Part shown: one piece after another, positions 22,958-33,929 of the stretch
How the letters are laid out: every line of letters starts with the position of its first letter
Position numbering within the stretch: the first letter of the stretch is position 1
NCBI GenBank assembly: GCA_025330725.1
Contig: JAIWND010000032.1
Location: 186,001-250,000 of the forward strand
DNA from: Chlamydoabsidia padenii
Lineage: Eukaryota > Mucoromycota > Mucoromycetes > Mucorales > Cunninghamellaceae
Reading direction: 5' to 3'
Length of the DNA: 64,000 bases
Notes under the pieces: model-generated
The model's input: only the letters and a program-made list of their open reading frames with translations
What the model was told of the DNA's origin: nothing
The model's database searches: none
Program-made: the position numbers and the translations under genes

Positions 22958-25488
22958 ATGGTTAAAACAACTGAACAACATGCTATTGACACTGTCCGTG
23001 TCCTCGCTGCTGATGTCGTCCGTGGTGCTAACTCTGGTCATCCTGGTGCTCCCATGGGCTGTGCTCCTATGGCTCATGTCTTGTTTAACAACCACATTAA
23101 TGTGAATCCCAAGAACCCCAACTTTATCAACCGCGACCGTTTTGTCCTCTCCAATGGCCATGGCTGTGCTCTTCAATATGTCTTTTTGCATCTTTTGGGT
23201 TACGATGTCTCCATGAATGATCTCAAACAATTCCGTCAACTTGGAAGCAAGTAAGTTTTTTTGATCCAAAGCAAAATATGTTGTCAGATACAAGAATACT
23301 CACATTTACTCTCTCATTTTACTTTTTATTTTTATAGGACACCGGGTCACCCTGAAGCTAATGATACTCCTGGTGTTGAAGTCACCACTGGTCCCTTGGG
23401 TCAAGGTAAAGAACACAGACATACCTTAAATGGACTAACTTTTTATTCCCCTTTATTGCTCTTTAGGTATTGCTAATGCTGTTGGTTTAGCTGCTGCCGA
23501 AGCTCATTATGCTGCTACTTACAACAAGCCTGGTTATGAAATCTTCAACAACTACTCTTATGTTATCCTTGGTGATGGTTGTCTTCAAGAAGGTGTTGCT
23601 GCTGAAGCCATTTCCCTTGCTGGGTAAGTACAAACTTTATTTGGGAAGGATATCGCCCCTCCTTTTTTTTTAACTCATCTCTCTTCTCTGTAGTCACTGG
23701 AAATTGGGCAAGCTCATTGCTTTATATGATGACAATGAAATCACAATCGATGGATCTACTGAAGTCTCCTTTACTGAAGATACTATCAAACGTTTCGAAG
23801 CTTATGGTTGGCACACCATTGTAGTGGCCGATGGGGATAATGACATCAACGCTATCAACAAAGCTGTCGAACAAGCCAAGGCTGTTACCGATAAACCCTC
23901 TTTGATCAAGATCAAGACCACCATTGGTAAGTTATTGACTTTTTTTTTTTTTCTCTCTGGTAATTGACTCTAATAACAATATTATATCATTAGGTTATGG
24001 CTCTTTACTTCAAGGTCAAGAAAAGGTTCATGGTTCACCTCTCTCAGGTAGGATGATGATACTAAACAAAAAAGATGATGGGTACTGACTATCTCTTTGC
24101 TTTTTAATTTAGGTGACGACATCAAACAAGTCAAAGAAAAGTTTGGCTTTAACCCTGATGAATCTTATGTGGTCTCCCAGGAAGTAAGTTACCTCCCCCC
24201 CCAAAAAAAAACCAAACAAACAAATAGTGAACTGAGAATCTCATTATTTTACTTTTATAGGTTTATAACTTGTATGCTGCTCGTGCTACTCATGGTGCTC
24301 AAGTTGAAGCTGCCTGGAATGACCTCTTTGCCAAATACAAACAAGAATTCCCTATTGAAGCTGGAGAAATCGAACGTCGTTTCAATGGTAAACTACCTCA
24401 AGGTTGGGAAGCTGCTTTGCCTAAATTCACACCATCCGATGCTGCTGTTGCCACTCGTAAACTCTCTGAAAGTGTACTGACTTCTTTGGCCAATATTATT
24501 CCTGATATGATTGGTGGCTCCGCTGATTTGACTAGCTCCAACTTGACTCGATGGAAGACTGCTGTGGATTTCCAACATGTAAGTAGTAACATCATAGTAT
24601 GGAGGCAGACTTGCTAACATTTTTTTTTTCTTTTGATATCTTTAGCCTTCTACTAACCTTGGTGATTACAGTGGTCGATACATGCGTTATGGTGTACGTG
24701 AGCATGCAATGTTCTCTATCATGAATGGGTTGACCTGTTATGGTGGTATTATTCCCTTTGGTGGTACCTTCTTAAACTTCTTGACCTACGGTTGGGGTGC
24801 TGCTCGTCTATCTGCCTTGTCTCATCTCCGTGTGCTCTATGTGATGACCCATGATTCTATTGGTCTTGGTGAAGACGGACCTACTCATCAACCTATCGAA
24901 ACCTTAACTTTGACTCGAGCCACCCCCAACATGTTGACCTTCCGACCTGCTGATGGTAACGAAGTATCCGGTACCTACTTGGTTGCTCTTGAAAACCAAC
25001 ATCGTCCTTCTGTTATCGCCCTCTCTCGTCAAAACCTCCCTCAACTCGAAGGCTCTTCTATTGAAATTGTTCGCAAGGGTGGTTATGTCCTTCAAGACGC
25101 TCCTAATGCTCAAGTTATCTTTGTTGCCACTGGATCAGAAGTCTCTCTTGCTGTGGAAGCTGCCAAAAAACTTGCTGGTGAAGGTGTGCCAGCTCGTGTG
25201 GTGTCTATGCCTTGTACTGATCTTTATGATGAACAATCCGAAGAATACAAGAGATCAGTGCTTACTCCTGGTGTCCCTGTTGTCTCGATCGAAGCTCTTG
25301 GTGTATGGGGCTGGGAACGCTACTCTCATGCTCATGTTGGTATGACCACCTTTGGTGCGTCTGGACCTATCAAGGACTTGTACAACCGATTCAACATCAC
25401 CGCCGACGCTGCTGTTGCCAAAGCCCAAAAGACCATTGCTCACTTTAAAAAGGTTGGCTATGTACCTGAACTTGGCGTCACTCTTTAA
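22958..25488 (+). CDS. TKL1: Transketolase
   Basis: Thiamine-diphosphate enzyme of the non-oxidative pentose phosphate pathway; moves two-carbon units between sugar phosphates. The N-terminus holds [17 protein letters not shown] and [16 protein letters not shown]. The cofactor motif is [18 protein letters not shown] with [20 protein letters not shown]. The Pyr domain has [33 protein letters not shown] and [18 protein letters not shown], and the C-terminal domain ends [13 protein letters not shown]. The transketolase signature residues are all visible. Seven short introns were traced and each restores the frame. The codon bias is strong, as for RPS2, suggesting high expression. The CT-rich leader and a motif copy at 22778 lie upstream. 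Confidence 0.97.
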
Positions 25489-25742
25489 ATATCACCATCA
25501 ACTACCACAAGTCTAGTCAACAACCACATCAGTATCAAACAACCAACAAAGGAAGAGGGTGAAAAGTGTGATACGTGCAAATATATCACGTTTGTCAAAA
25601 AAAAAAAAAAAAAGTATGGTGATGGTTTTAGTATATTCCCTTTTTGTTTCTTGTCCATAGTATAGTTGCCCCTATTTTTATGTCTACTCATATTCTGTTT
25701 TATATCTTATCATTCACATATTCTGTAACTGCCCAATAAAAA

Positions 25743-25791
<49 letters not shown>

Positions 25792-25927
25792 CATATACGG
25801 ATGGTCGTATTAGCATAGTGTTGGTGTACGGGCTTACTGGGCCTAGGCTGGGGCCAAATTTATATCTCAGTCACGATTTTTTTTTACGTCTCTCTTTCAC
25901 TTTTTAGATACACACATTTGATTGATT
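25489..25927. other. Spacer with a 45-nt T run
   Basis: Contains transketolase 3' sequence (AATAAA near 25736), a T run at 25747-25791 and the short GC-rich leader of the RRM gene. A TAGCATAGTGTTGG stretch near 25811 resembles a Pol III A box but no B box follows. Confidence 0.45.
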
Positions 25928-26058
25928 ATGGCTGACATTCCACCAAACCAGACACTCTACATCAAGAACCTTAACAACAGAATCAACGTCTTGGGTAAGA
26001 CATATGCACTCACACCATTTAATCTGACAACAATAACAAACTGACTCCTAACTTTTTT

Positions 26059-26089
<31 letters not shown>

Positions 26090-26525
26090 TTATTTATTTT
26101 ATTTCAAACATAACAGAACTCAAGGCGTCATTGTACAATTTATTTGCATCTTATGGACACATTCTTGACGTACGAGTCCAGTCAACTGAAAAACTACGTG
26201 AACAAGCCTTTGTTGCCTTTGTGGATGTCGCTTCAGCAACGACGGCCATGCGAAGCCTGGAAGGATTTGTCTTTTATGACAAACCTTTGGTAAGTGGTAG
26301 AGTATCTAGGGAAACAACAACTAATCCTCTCCTTCTGTCATTTAGATTATCACATATGCTAAAAACAAATCGGATGCGGTTGCTTTATTGGACGGTACGT
26401 TTAAACTAAGGACAAAACCATCATCAGCCAACTCAACAGCACTAGGCAAACGGGGTAACGAAGGAACAACAAATCAACAATCAAAACAGACCAAGATGGA
26501 TTCGGACGATGATGATTCGGATTAG
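25928..26525 (+). CDS. U2 snRNP B''/U1A-family RNA-binding protein
   Basis: Spliceosomal protein that binds a stem-loop of U2 (or U1) snRNA. A single RRM is encoded over three exons: PPNQTLYIKNLNNRINVL holds RNP2 (LYIKNL), then ELKASLYNLFASYGHILDV and REQAFVAFVDVASATTAM with RNP1, and IITYAKNKSDAVALLDGTF. This SNF-type layout (NLNNRIN, YAK.KSD) is diagnostic of U1A/U2B''. A short polar tail ends in DSDDDDSD. There is no second RRM, so it resembles yeast Msl1 and fungal U2B'' rather than full U1A. One intron contains a (GT)n run at 26064-26090. Confidence 0.9.
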
Positions 26526-26867
26526 TTGCCTTCTTCTTGACAGGTGCTCCCTCCCCCCTTCCCTCTTTTTTTTTTTTATACACTCACACAACACACGGTC
26601 TTACATAAACACATACATACATACATACATTTATATTTGTTTTATCTCACTAGTGGTTAGTTATTGTTATTATATTTGGTTTGGATCAATAAAAAACTGG
26701 GGCTATTGTCATTTTATGTTTAGTAGGGTTACATGTATGTTACTTGATGGATACACCACTTTGTCCCATTTTAAAATTCAACTCCCGCCGATGATTTTTG
26801 TGTACTTGCTCCGTTTCCTTTTTTTTTTTTTTTACTCCTCTTCTTCTCCATAAAACTAAACATCATC
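26526..26867. other. Spacer before the Erg26-type gene
   Basis: Contains an ACAT repeat near 26608-26630, an AATAAA at 26688, the motif ATTCAACTCCCGCC at 26776-26789 (80 bp before the ERG26 start) and a T run near 26819-26833. Confidence 0.45.
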
Positions 26868-28078
26868 ATGCCTCATTCTTATCTCGTCATTGGTGGTGGT
26901 GGCTTCCTGGGACGTCATGTTGTTGATCAAATTCGTAGACGCAAAGATGGCTCAACTATAGCAGTATTTGATATCTCTGAACCCAAAGAACCAGAAGCAG
27001 ATGTGACCTATCATGTAGGTGACCTTCGAAAATACGGCGATGTCCTTCAAGCAATGGCGGGTATAACGGCGGTTATTCATACTGCTTCGCCTCCTCATGT
27101 TAACTCGTCTAATCCTCCTCGCGATCTTTACTTCTCTATTAATGTGGACGGGACCAAGAATGTCATCAAGGCCTGTCAAGAAGCCCATGTGCCTGTTTTG
27201 GTGGTGACCAGCTCTGGTAGTGTGATTTCCACCGGGGAACCTATGGTGAACGTCGATGAACATACTCCTTATCCTCCACAAGCTATTGATGTCTATACAG
27301 AATCAAAGGTAAACAAAACAAAACAAAAAGAGGGAGGGGGAAGAATGGTTTACTAATACACATACATATATACGTAGATTGAATGTGAAAAGGTGGTTTT
27401 GGCTGCTAATGGTATCAATGGTGTCCAGACATGTACGATTCGTCCCTCTGCTATCTTTGGCCCAGGTGATCGTCAATTAATTCCTGGTATGCTCGAAGTC
27501 TGTCAACGTGGTCAGCATCGATTCCAAATCGGCAACAATACTTCATTGATGGATTTTACCTATGTGGGAAATATCGCCTATGCCCACGTCCTTGCTGCCG
27601 AAAAATTAGCTCTGTCCAAAGAATCTCCTGTGGGTGGTCAGGCTTTTAATTTGACCAACGGTACACCTGTGCCTTTTTGGGACTTTGCTTCCAAGGTGTG
27701 GTACGAATATGGTATGGACATGCCCAAGTCGAAAAAGATCATCCTCTCCTACAATGCCAGCATGGTCATTGCCTATATCAGCGAATCGATCTACAACCTT
27801 AAGGCGCTCTTCTGGGATAAGGATACTCTCAAGGAAGGCATGACTCGGTCAAGGATCAAACAAGCCATGAGCTCTCGGTACTTTAACATTGACAAGGCCA
27901 GGACATTGTTGGGTTATGAACCTATTGTGGGATTGGAAGAAGGTATCAAGATTGGCATTGACGTAAGTTTTATATAAAGGAATAAAATCCCTCATGTATG
28001 GAAAACTGAAACTCACATAACTCTTTTTTTTTTTTACTCATCCCATAGTATTACAAGGCACACTCTCCCTCTAAATAG
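26868..28078 (+). CDS. ERG26: Sterol-4-alpha-carboxylate 3-dehydrogenase (decarboxylating), Erg26 type
   Basis: NAD(P)-dependent short-chain dehydrogenase of the 3-beta-HSD family; in ergosterol synthesis it oxidises and decarboxylates C4-carboxysterols at the ER. The Rossmann motif is GGGGFLGRHVVDQIRRR, followed by an acidic residue pattern (AVFDISEP). NVDGTKNVIKACQ, VVTSSGSVISTGEP and the catalytic YTESK are visible, then CTIRPSAIFGPGDRQLIPGM and MDFTYVGNIAYAHVLAAE, all typical of Erg26/NSDHL. Three exons; the last adds YYKAHSPSK after an intron at about 27964-28049. Its substrate is inferred from family resemblance; related 3-beta-HSDs are possible. Confidence 0.88.
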
Positions 28079-29311
28079 ATTTTTATAATAGACTAGTTTG
28101 ATATTAATGACCTACACCTTTTTGATAATGTTATCATTTATTACCATATTCTTTACTTGATACAAATAAAAAACTTTGACTACATTGGTTGAATACCACT
28201 ATAAACGTCGTCCTAAAACAATATGACCCAATAACAATACCTATTCATCAAGACCTTTTATATGCATGCTGGAGGGATATATACTACTCGAATAACTGGT
28301 GTAGGCGGGCGGCATTTGAAAATGAAGTGTGCTTCAGTTTTTTTTTTTTTTTTGGGTTTGCAAGGAGAACGCAATTACAAGTACATATAATCTCAAGTTT
28401 GGCCTGACTAACACAAGGCTCTGGGCGCTTGATGTTTGCAGTAAAGTATGTTGTAAATAAGCCAAAGCTTGCACATCGCCACTTTAATCATTAGCATGAG
28501 TTGCTAATTGAGCGAGTAATGGCGTTTCTACATCTGACCACGGAATAAACCAACTGGTAGTCTGAGGTAGGCGGAATTTTTATTGTTCCTTTTTTTTTGG
28601 CCTGAATGATGGTTAGTAATAGAGTGAGTAATAGTCCCTCTAATATGAAGTGAGCCAATGCAAGGTTGTTTATTTGACGGATCCACTTCTTTCATGACAA
28701 ATCGGAATTTGAAATTTATGGCAAGTTTACAAGCTTCTATCTAAAACATAATAAAAAACGCATACGTCTTCATTCTATAAATTCATCGTACATGTATGGA
28801 AGTTTTCAGGCACCTGTGTCGTTTTTTGTGAAGGGTTTTGTTGACTATAGCTATTTTTAACCATTTGTAATCCCGAAAACAACAATTATGTGTTTTCGAC
28901 CTTTTGCGCACATCCAAAAGTAACAAAAACTTCTATACATGTACGATGAATATATAGAATGAAGACGTATGTGTTTTTACTATGTTTTAGACAGATTTGA
29001 CACTTTAAACTTGTAAACTTGCCATAATTTTCAAATTCTAATTTGTTATGAAACAAGTGACCCCAAGCGGGGATTTTTACCATCGAGTCGGGATTTCAAT
29101 TTGCAAAAATCATGCAAAGACGAGATCTTCTTTAATCATCATACACCCATGATAAAGATCATAATCAACAACCCAACTATGTAGAAGACAAGACCAAAAA
29201 AAAAAAGTGGATGAGTGGAAGAGTTTTATTGACAATAAGATTATAATAGCGTACGATAAAAATAATACAGATGATAGCTACGTAACTAGAACAGGGGAGG
29301 GGATGTATAAA
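28079..29311. other. Convergent 1.2-kb spacer containing a foldback element
   Basis: It separates ERG26 (+) and the LEA-like gene (-). It contains GCGGGCGGCATTTGAAAAT at 28305-28323, a large imperfect inverted repeat (28683-29056) and, just after it, two more motif-like copies (AGCGGGGATTTT near 29066 and GTCGGGATTTCAA near 29087). Short open frames here arise from the hairpin arms and are not proposed as genes. Confidence 0.5.
28683..29056. repeat. Foldback (large imperfect inverted repeat), about 375 bp
   Basis: The left arm (28683-28810) and the reverse complement of the right arm (28928-29056) align over most of their length. Shared blocks include TTATGGCAAGTTTACAAG, TCTAAAACATA, CATACGTCTTCATTCTATA and ATTCATCGTACATGTAT. 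One gap of about 18 nt lies in the middle of the arms, and the loop is about 117 bp. No coding capacity is seen. It resembles a non-autonomous foldback/MITE element or a hairpin RNA locus. I could not define target-site duplications. Confidence 0.85.
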
Positions 29312-30373
29312 CTATTTCTGTTGTAAAGATTCCTTGACATCATTAGCCTTGTCACGTGCAGCTTGTTCAGCATTTTCCAATCCAGATTGAGCCTGATCAG
29401 CCGATTGTTTCGCTTGGTCCTTTGCTTCATCCACCTTGTCAGCAGCCTTCTTGGAGAAAAAGTTCCAGTTGGATTGAGCGTCCTTGATTCCCTTTTCCAC
29501 TTGATTCTTGGTGTTTTCCTCGAGCTCGTTAGCACCAGACTTTGCTTGATCGATATTTTCGTCCGCCTGATCCTTTAGTTCTTGCGCCTTGTTGGATGCA
29601 TCGGTAGACAATTGGTTCCAGGTGTTGCTGGCTTGGTTTTTAGCGTTTTCCACCTTGTTGCTTGCATCCGACGACAATCTGTTCAGTTGGTTCTGGGCAT
29701 TCTCCTTGGTGTCGATCGCAGCCTGTTGAGCTTCATCTGCCCGATCCGATGCAGTTGTTGTCACCTTGTTCCAAGTATGTTCCACTTTTTGTTTCGCATC
29801 CTTAGCCGTGTGTTTGACCGAGTCGATGAGAGAGCCCGCTGATTGTTGGGCAGCTTCCGCTTCTTGCTTGGCCTTGGTAGAGAGTTGATTGATTTCGGTA
29901 TCAGCCTTGCTCTTGGCATCATGCACAGAGGATTCAACAGATTGCTTGGTTTGATCCACCGAGTCACGTACTTGTTGTTGCTTTTGATCCACATTGTCCT
30001 TCACCTGGTCCCACTTGGCTTCGGCACCTTTTTTGAGATCGGAGGTCTTGTCTTGAATAGTATCATTTTTGTGGTTTTCCTTCAATGCATCTATTACAAA
30101 AACAAAAAAAAAAAAAGTGCATAAGTATCACTTTATCCATAGAGTCTGTCCATCAAGTCGAGCATTACCTTTATGTCTAGAGTAGTATACGGCACCACCA
30201 ACACCCAATAGACCTGCTATGATTAGAGGAGTTGAGTTGCCTGAGGGTTTGGGATCTTGAGGTGATTGTGTTGTATAAGATCGAAGGGAAGGAGCAGCTT
30301 GTTGTTGTCGAACACCAGTTCGTACACCAGTCTTGATGCTGTTATTCAATAGAGATGGAAGACGTCCGTACAT
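29312..30373 (-). CDS. Mitochondrial LEA-like / apolipoprotein-like helical repeat protein
   Basis: Two exons (about 30373-30165 and 30087-29312). The N-terminus is Arg/Ser-rich without acids (MYGRLPSLLNNSIKTGVRT, then SLRSYTTQ), which looks like a mitochondrial presequence. One hydrophobic segment follows (LIIAGLLGVGGAVYY). The rest, about 260 residues, is a very polar run of degenerate 11-residue-type repeats rich in A, K, D, Q and N (for example ASNKVENAKNQASNTWNQLS), as in group 3 LEA and apolipoprotein A/E-like proteins. Such proteins are thought to protect membranes during drying or stress. A mitochondrial inner-membrane anchor with the repeat facing a soluble compartment is inferred. 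No catalytic domain is present. Confidence 0.75.
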
Positions 30374-30656
30374 TGTTGTAATGATGGTTAGTATGTGTAA
30401 AGAAGAGTTTGTATAAAGAAGAGAGAAGAAGAGTAGATTGATAAAGAAAAGCCAAAAATGCGAATTGACCTTATCAACATATCTACAGGGGTATTTATAG
30501 AAGAGAGAAGGAATGAGAAACATATAAAAAAAACCCTTGACTTTCTATGGGCACTTCTTTTCTAATTTAAACCCCGCCCAGCCCAATCCGTAAAAAATGA
30601 TATAATAATAATGTCATGGCTTTTTATTGTTATGTACAAGTAGGGAATATTCTAAA

Positions 30657-32291
30657 CTAAAGGTGATGTGATGATGATGATGACGATTCTATTGTAGTAT
30701 TAGTTTTAGCCGGTACCACCCGCCTTTGCCAGCCCATAAATCGAGTTAATGGTGAATTAGGGACTTCAAAAAACGAATAGCCTTATAATCATGCATTAAA
30801 TAATAAATAAATAAAAAAGGCATGTTATCATTAGTCCCAAATTCATGCCGCCCCCACACCGCACCTTACCTTGTCCAGCGATAAGTATATCCAGTATAAA
30901 ATCAAGCATCTTTTCATAATCCACCCCCTTTTCTTGTAATACCGGATGAGAGGAAATCCAAGTCGACATATCCAGTTTACCCCATTGTTTCATATCGTGT
31001 TTTGTAAATAGACATGGAAAAAACGATAACAAGGGACCATAGATATCCGGACGAGATGCTGGTGAGGGAATATGATCATTGACGAGATAATAAATCGGAT
31101 ACCGTTCTTCATAGTGTTGGCGATAGTTGATACAGGCCTCGAGTAGTTTCTTGCGTTCCAAGGAAGTAGGTTGTGACAAGACGTTGGCCAGGTCAGAATC
31201 CGGTTTGACGGGGAGAGCAGCCGACACGGCTTGATTGATAGGAATGTCACCAAATACCTCGAGCACTACCGCATCCATTAATTCCTTTTGTGTCTGTGTA
31301 TCCAAATCATCCATGGTCAATGCCCCATCCTTATTGACCCGAGCATCTAATGCGATCACTTTGGCCAAATCGAGTCGTAGGCTGCTAAAATGATTTACCC
31401 CACCCAGTGTTTCAATCACCTTGTCCGCTTGTTGTTTAAGTGGCACCATTTGATTTGGGCTTACTAGCAAGTGTCGATTGAGGGCTTTTCGTAATGCCAT
31501 TTGTTGTGATGTGGTGTGGACTTGATAGCGTGCGGTGGATGATAATGAACCAAATTGAATATATTGTCGGTGTGTGAGAGTATCCCATTGTTGTGGCCGG
31601 ATCACGGTTTTTAAAGGAAGAGAGTCTTGTTTCACACTGCTCTTTCCTCTTCTGCCTTGACCATTGTGTAAAGTAGCGTTTTCGATAAATGTCAAGACAT
31701 CAACCACCACGACATCTGTGATAGTATCCACCAATGCTGATTCGTCTATTCCCCAGCCATGTCCTTGCGTGCGTTCGATGATAGGAATACCGAATTCAGA
31801 GGAGATTGCTTTCAAATCAAATAGACTAGACCATGGAATTTCCGTCCAATCATTCATCGTGTTACAAGCCTGATCATTGGTATGACATGTTTCGTTGAGT
31901 TGCTGTTTGTTTTGTGAGAAGGTATACGAATGAGCCAGTGTATCAAAAGGTTGCCAAGGTAGAGGTTTACCAAGACGGAGCATTGGTGCAATGACAGTAC
32001 GATCAAGTTCTTTTCCGAGTCGTATAGCATTTCTAAACGCTTCATGTTGATCTGTAAATTCACTAAAAAAAGTAGGTTAGTTTATATGAGGCTTTAATGT
32101 ATCGTTGTTTTTCTTTTTTAGTCTTACCCATGAGGAAGCCAAGAGAGATATTTTGTGCCATGTCGAGGAGATCCCGTCGTTCTTTTCGTTGTAGGCTGTA
32201 CTGTTTGATAAGTTGATAAAGTGGTGATTGATAAAAAGAGGAAGAATAGGATGACCACCATGTAACATGATAGTCGAGTCAGCCGAGACAT
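30657..32291 (-). CDS. O-fucosyltransferase-like type II membrane glycosyltransferase
   Basis: Three coding exons were joined by splice sites. Exon one starts at the ATG at 32291: MSRLTRLSCYMVVILFFLFL is a short cytoplasmic tail and signal anchor. It ends in GTKYLSWLPHG, which runs in frame into EFTDQHEAFRNAIRLGKELD and RTVIAPMLRLGKPLPWQPFD. That opening (KYL-LPH--F-NQ---LENA--LA--L-RT) is typical of the fungal GDP-fucose O-fucosyltransferase-like family, with a presumed GDP-fucose binding fold. The last intron (about 30871-30782) joins LIAGQG to YSFFEVPNSPLTRFMGWQRR, giving a Ser-rich end at 30657. Likely Golgi or ER located. Acceptor and donor specificity cannot be read. It could be another GT-B enzyme of the same clan. 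Confidence 0.6.
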
Positions 32292-32365
32292 TATTAAATT
32301 GGGGGGAGGGGAAGAAGGTATAAAGATGTATAGATAACAATAAAGGGGAATGGTGTTGTGGAAGG

Positions 32366-32413
<48 letters not shown>

Positions 32414-32696
32414 AGAGAAGAAAAGGGGGAAAAGGATATTTCAGCCAAGGGTAACATTTGGCATTTCAAATCCCGATGTGTAGCAGCATCAGCCCAATGT
32501 AGAATTCCCTCCCCCATTCCAGAATTCAAGCCCTATTACAATACTAATTTAGATGGATGTTTCTTTATTCAAAATATGTGATAAAAGATGAGAAGAAGGG
32601 ATATAATTGGTCTAATAAAAGATAAGAAGAAGAATAAAAAAAAAAAGACTATATACTATACAATGACCGATTCACCAAGAAGGCAAGTGAGTGTAT
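32292..32696. other. Spacer between glutamine synthetase end and O-fucosyltransferase-like start
   Basis: Both flanking genes are on the minus strand. Contains an A run of 41 at 32370-32410, the motif ATTTCAAATCCCGA at 32463-32476 (172 bp upstream of the glycosyltransferase start) and glutamine synthetase 3' sequence. Confidence 0.45.
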
Positions 32697-33929
32697 TTAG
32701 TTATCGGGGAGGAAGGTGGATTCCATGATGATACCAGTGACGCGGTAAGGATCAATGTTGGAAGCAGGGCGACGATCTTCGAGATAACCCTTACCTTCCT
32801 TACCGACATGGCGAGGGATACGGATGGAAGCACCACGGTTGGCTACACCATAGCTAAAGTCGTTGATGTGGCCAGTTTCGTGACGACCAGTCAATCGTTG
32901 ATCGTTGTCTTCACCATATACTTCAATATGTTCCGCATGACGTTTGGACATCTTCTTGATTGCCTTTTCGATTTCCACAATACCGTTTTCTTGTCGCATG
33001 GCTTCAGTGGAGAAGTTGGTGTGACAACCCTAAAAAAAAAAAAAAAAAAAGAATGAGTATCCACATATAAAGGAAGTGATGATGATGATGATGACGATGG
33101 TATTAATACTTACAGCACCGTTCCAGTCACCCTTGACAGGCTTGGGATGAATAGAGACAACAATACCAAAGTCTTCGGCAACACGTTCGAGAATGTAACG
33201 AGAGATCCATAATTCATCACCCATAGTAATACCTTCACAAGGACCCACTTGATATTCGAATTGACCAGGAGCAACTTCGGCATTGACACCGGAGATGTTC
33301 ACACCAGCATGTAAACAGGCACGGTAATGGGCTTCAACAATATCACGACCAAAGATCTTACCAGCACCGATACCACAGTAGAAGGGACCCTAAATAGAGA
33401 GATGTAAAAAAGTAAGTCATTATTACTCCATAGTATAAATATACAAGTCTTTTTTTTTTTCCCTTACCTGAGGAGCAGGGAAACCGTGCTTGGGCCAACC
33501 ATAAGGCTTGTTAGTTTCGGGATCAAAGAACATGTATTCTTGTTCAATACCAAACCAAGGCTTGGAGTCAGCATGAGCTTCCATGATTTTGTTACAAGCA
33601 TGACGGTAGTTGGTCTTGTGAGGAGTTCCGTCAGGGTTGAAAGTAGCACAGAGAGCCAGTTTGTTATCGCCACCACGGAAAGGATCGTTGTAGATGGCCA
33701 CAGGTTGAATCAAGATATCGGAATCGTGACCTTCAGCTTGACCAGTGGAAGAACCGTCAAAGTTCCACTCAGACAATTCAGAAGCAGACTTGGGGACATA
33801 GTCAATGGTACGAGTCTTGGAGCGAAGACCATTGCTACCATCAATCCAGACATATTCCACTTGCACCTTACCGCGTTGTTCGAGAGCCAAGTACTTGCTC
33901 AAGATGGTGTTGTTCGATAAGACAGACAT
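32697..33929 (-). CDS. GLN1: Glutamine synthetase, eukaryotic type II
   Basis: Cytosolic enzyme that makes glutamine from glutamate, ammonia and ATP. Three exons encode about 355 residues, the usual length. The N-terminus has [20 protein letters not shown]; the substrate grasp region has [20 protein letters not shown]; metal-binding glutamates lie in [10 protein letters not shown] and [19 protein letters not shown]; the ATP region is [20 protein letters not shown]; and [11 protein letters not shown] with [15 protein letters not shown] completes the active site. All key motifs are intact. Introns at about 33390-33468 and 33030-33112. A reverse-strand TATA-like stretch (34037-34050) and a motif copy at 34112-34125 lie upstream. 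Confidence 0.97.

Noticed and set aside
25800..25860. tRNA-like A box (TAGCATAGTGTTGG) before the RRM gene
   Set aside because: No B box, no cloverleaf and no terminator at the right distance.
28886..29083. 65-codon minus-strand ORF
   Set aside because: It runs along one arm of the foldback element and is explained by it.
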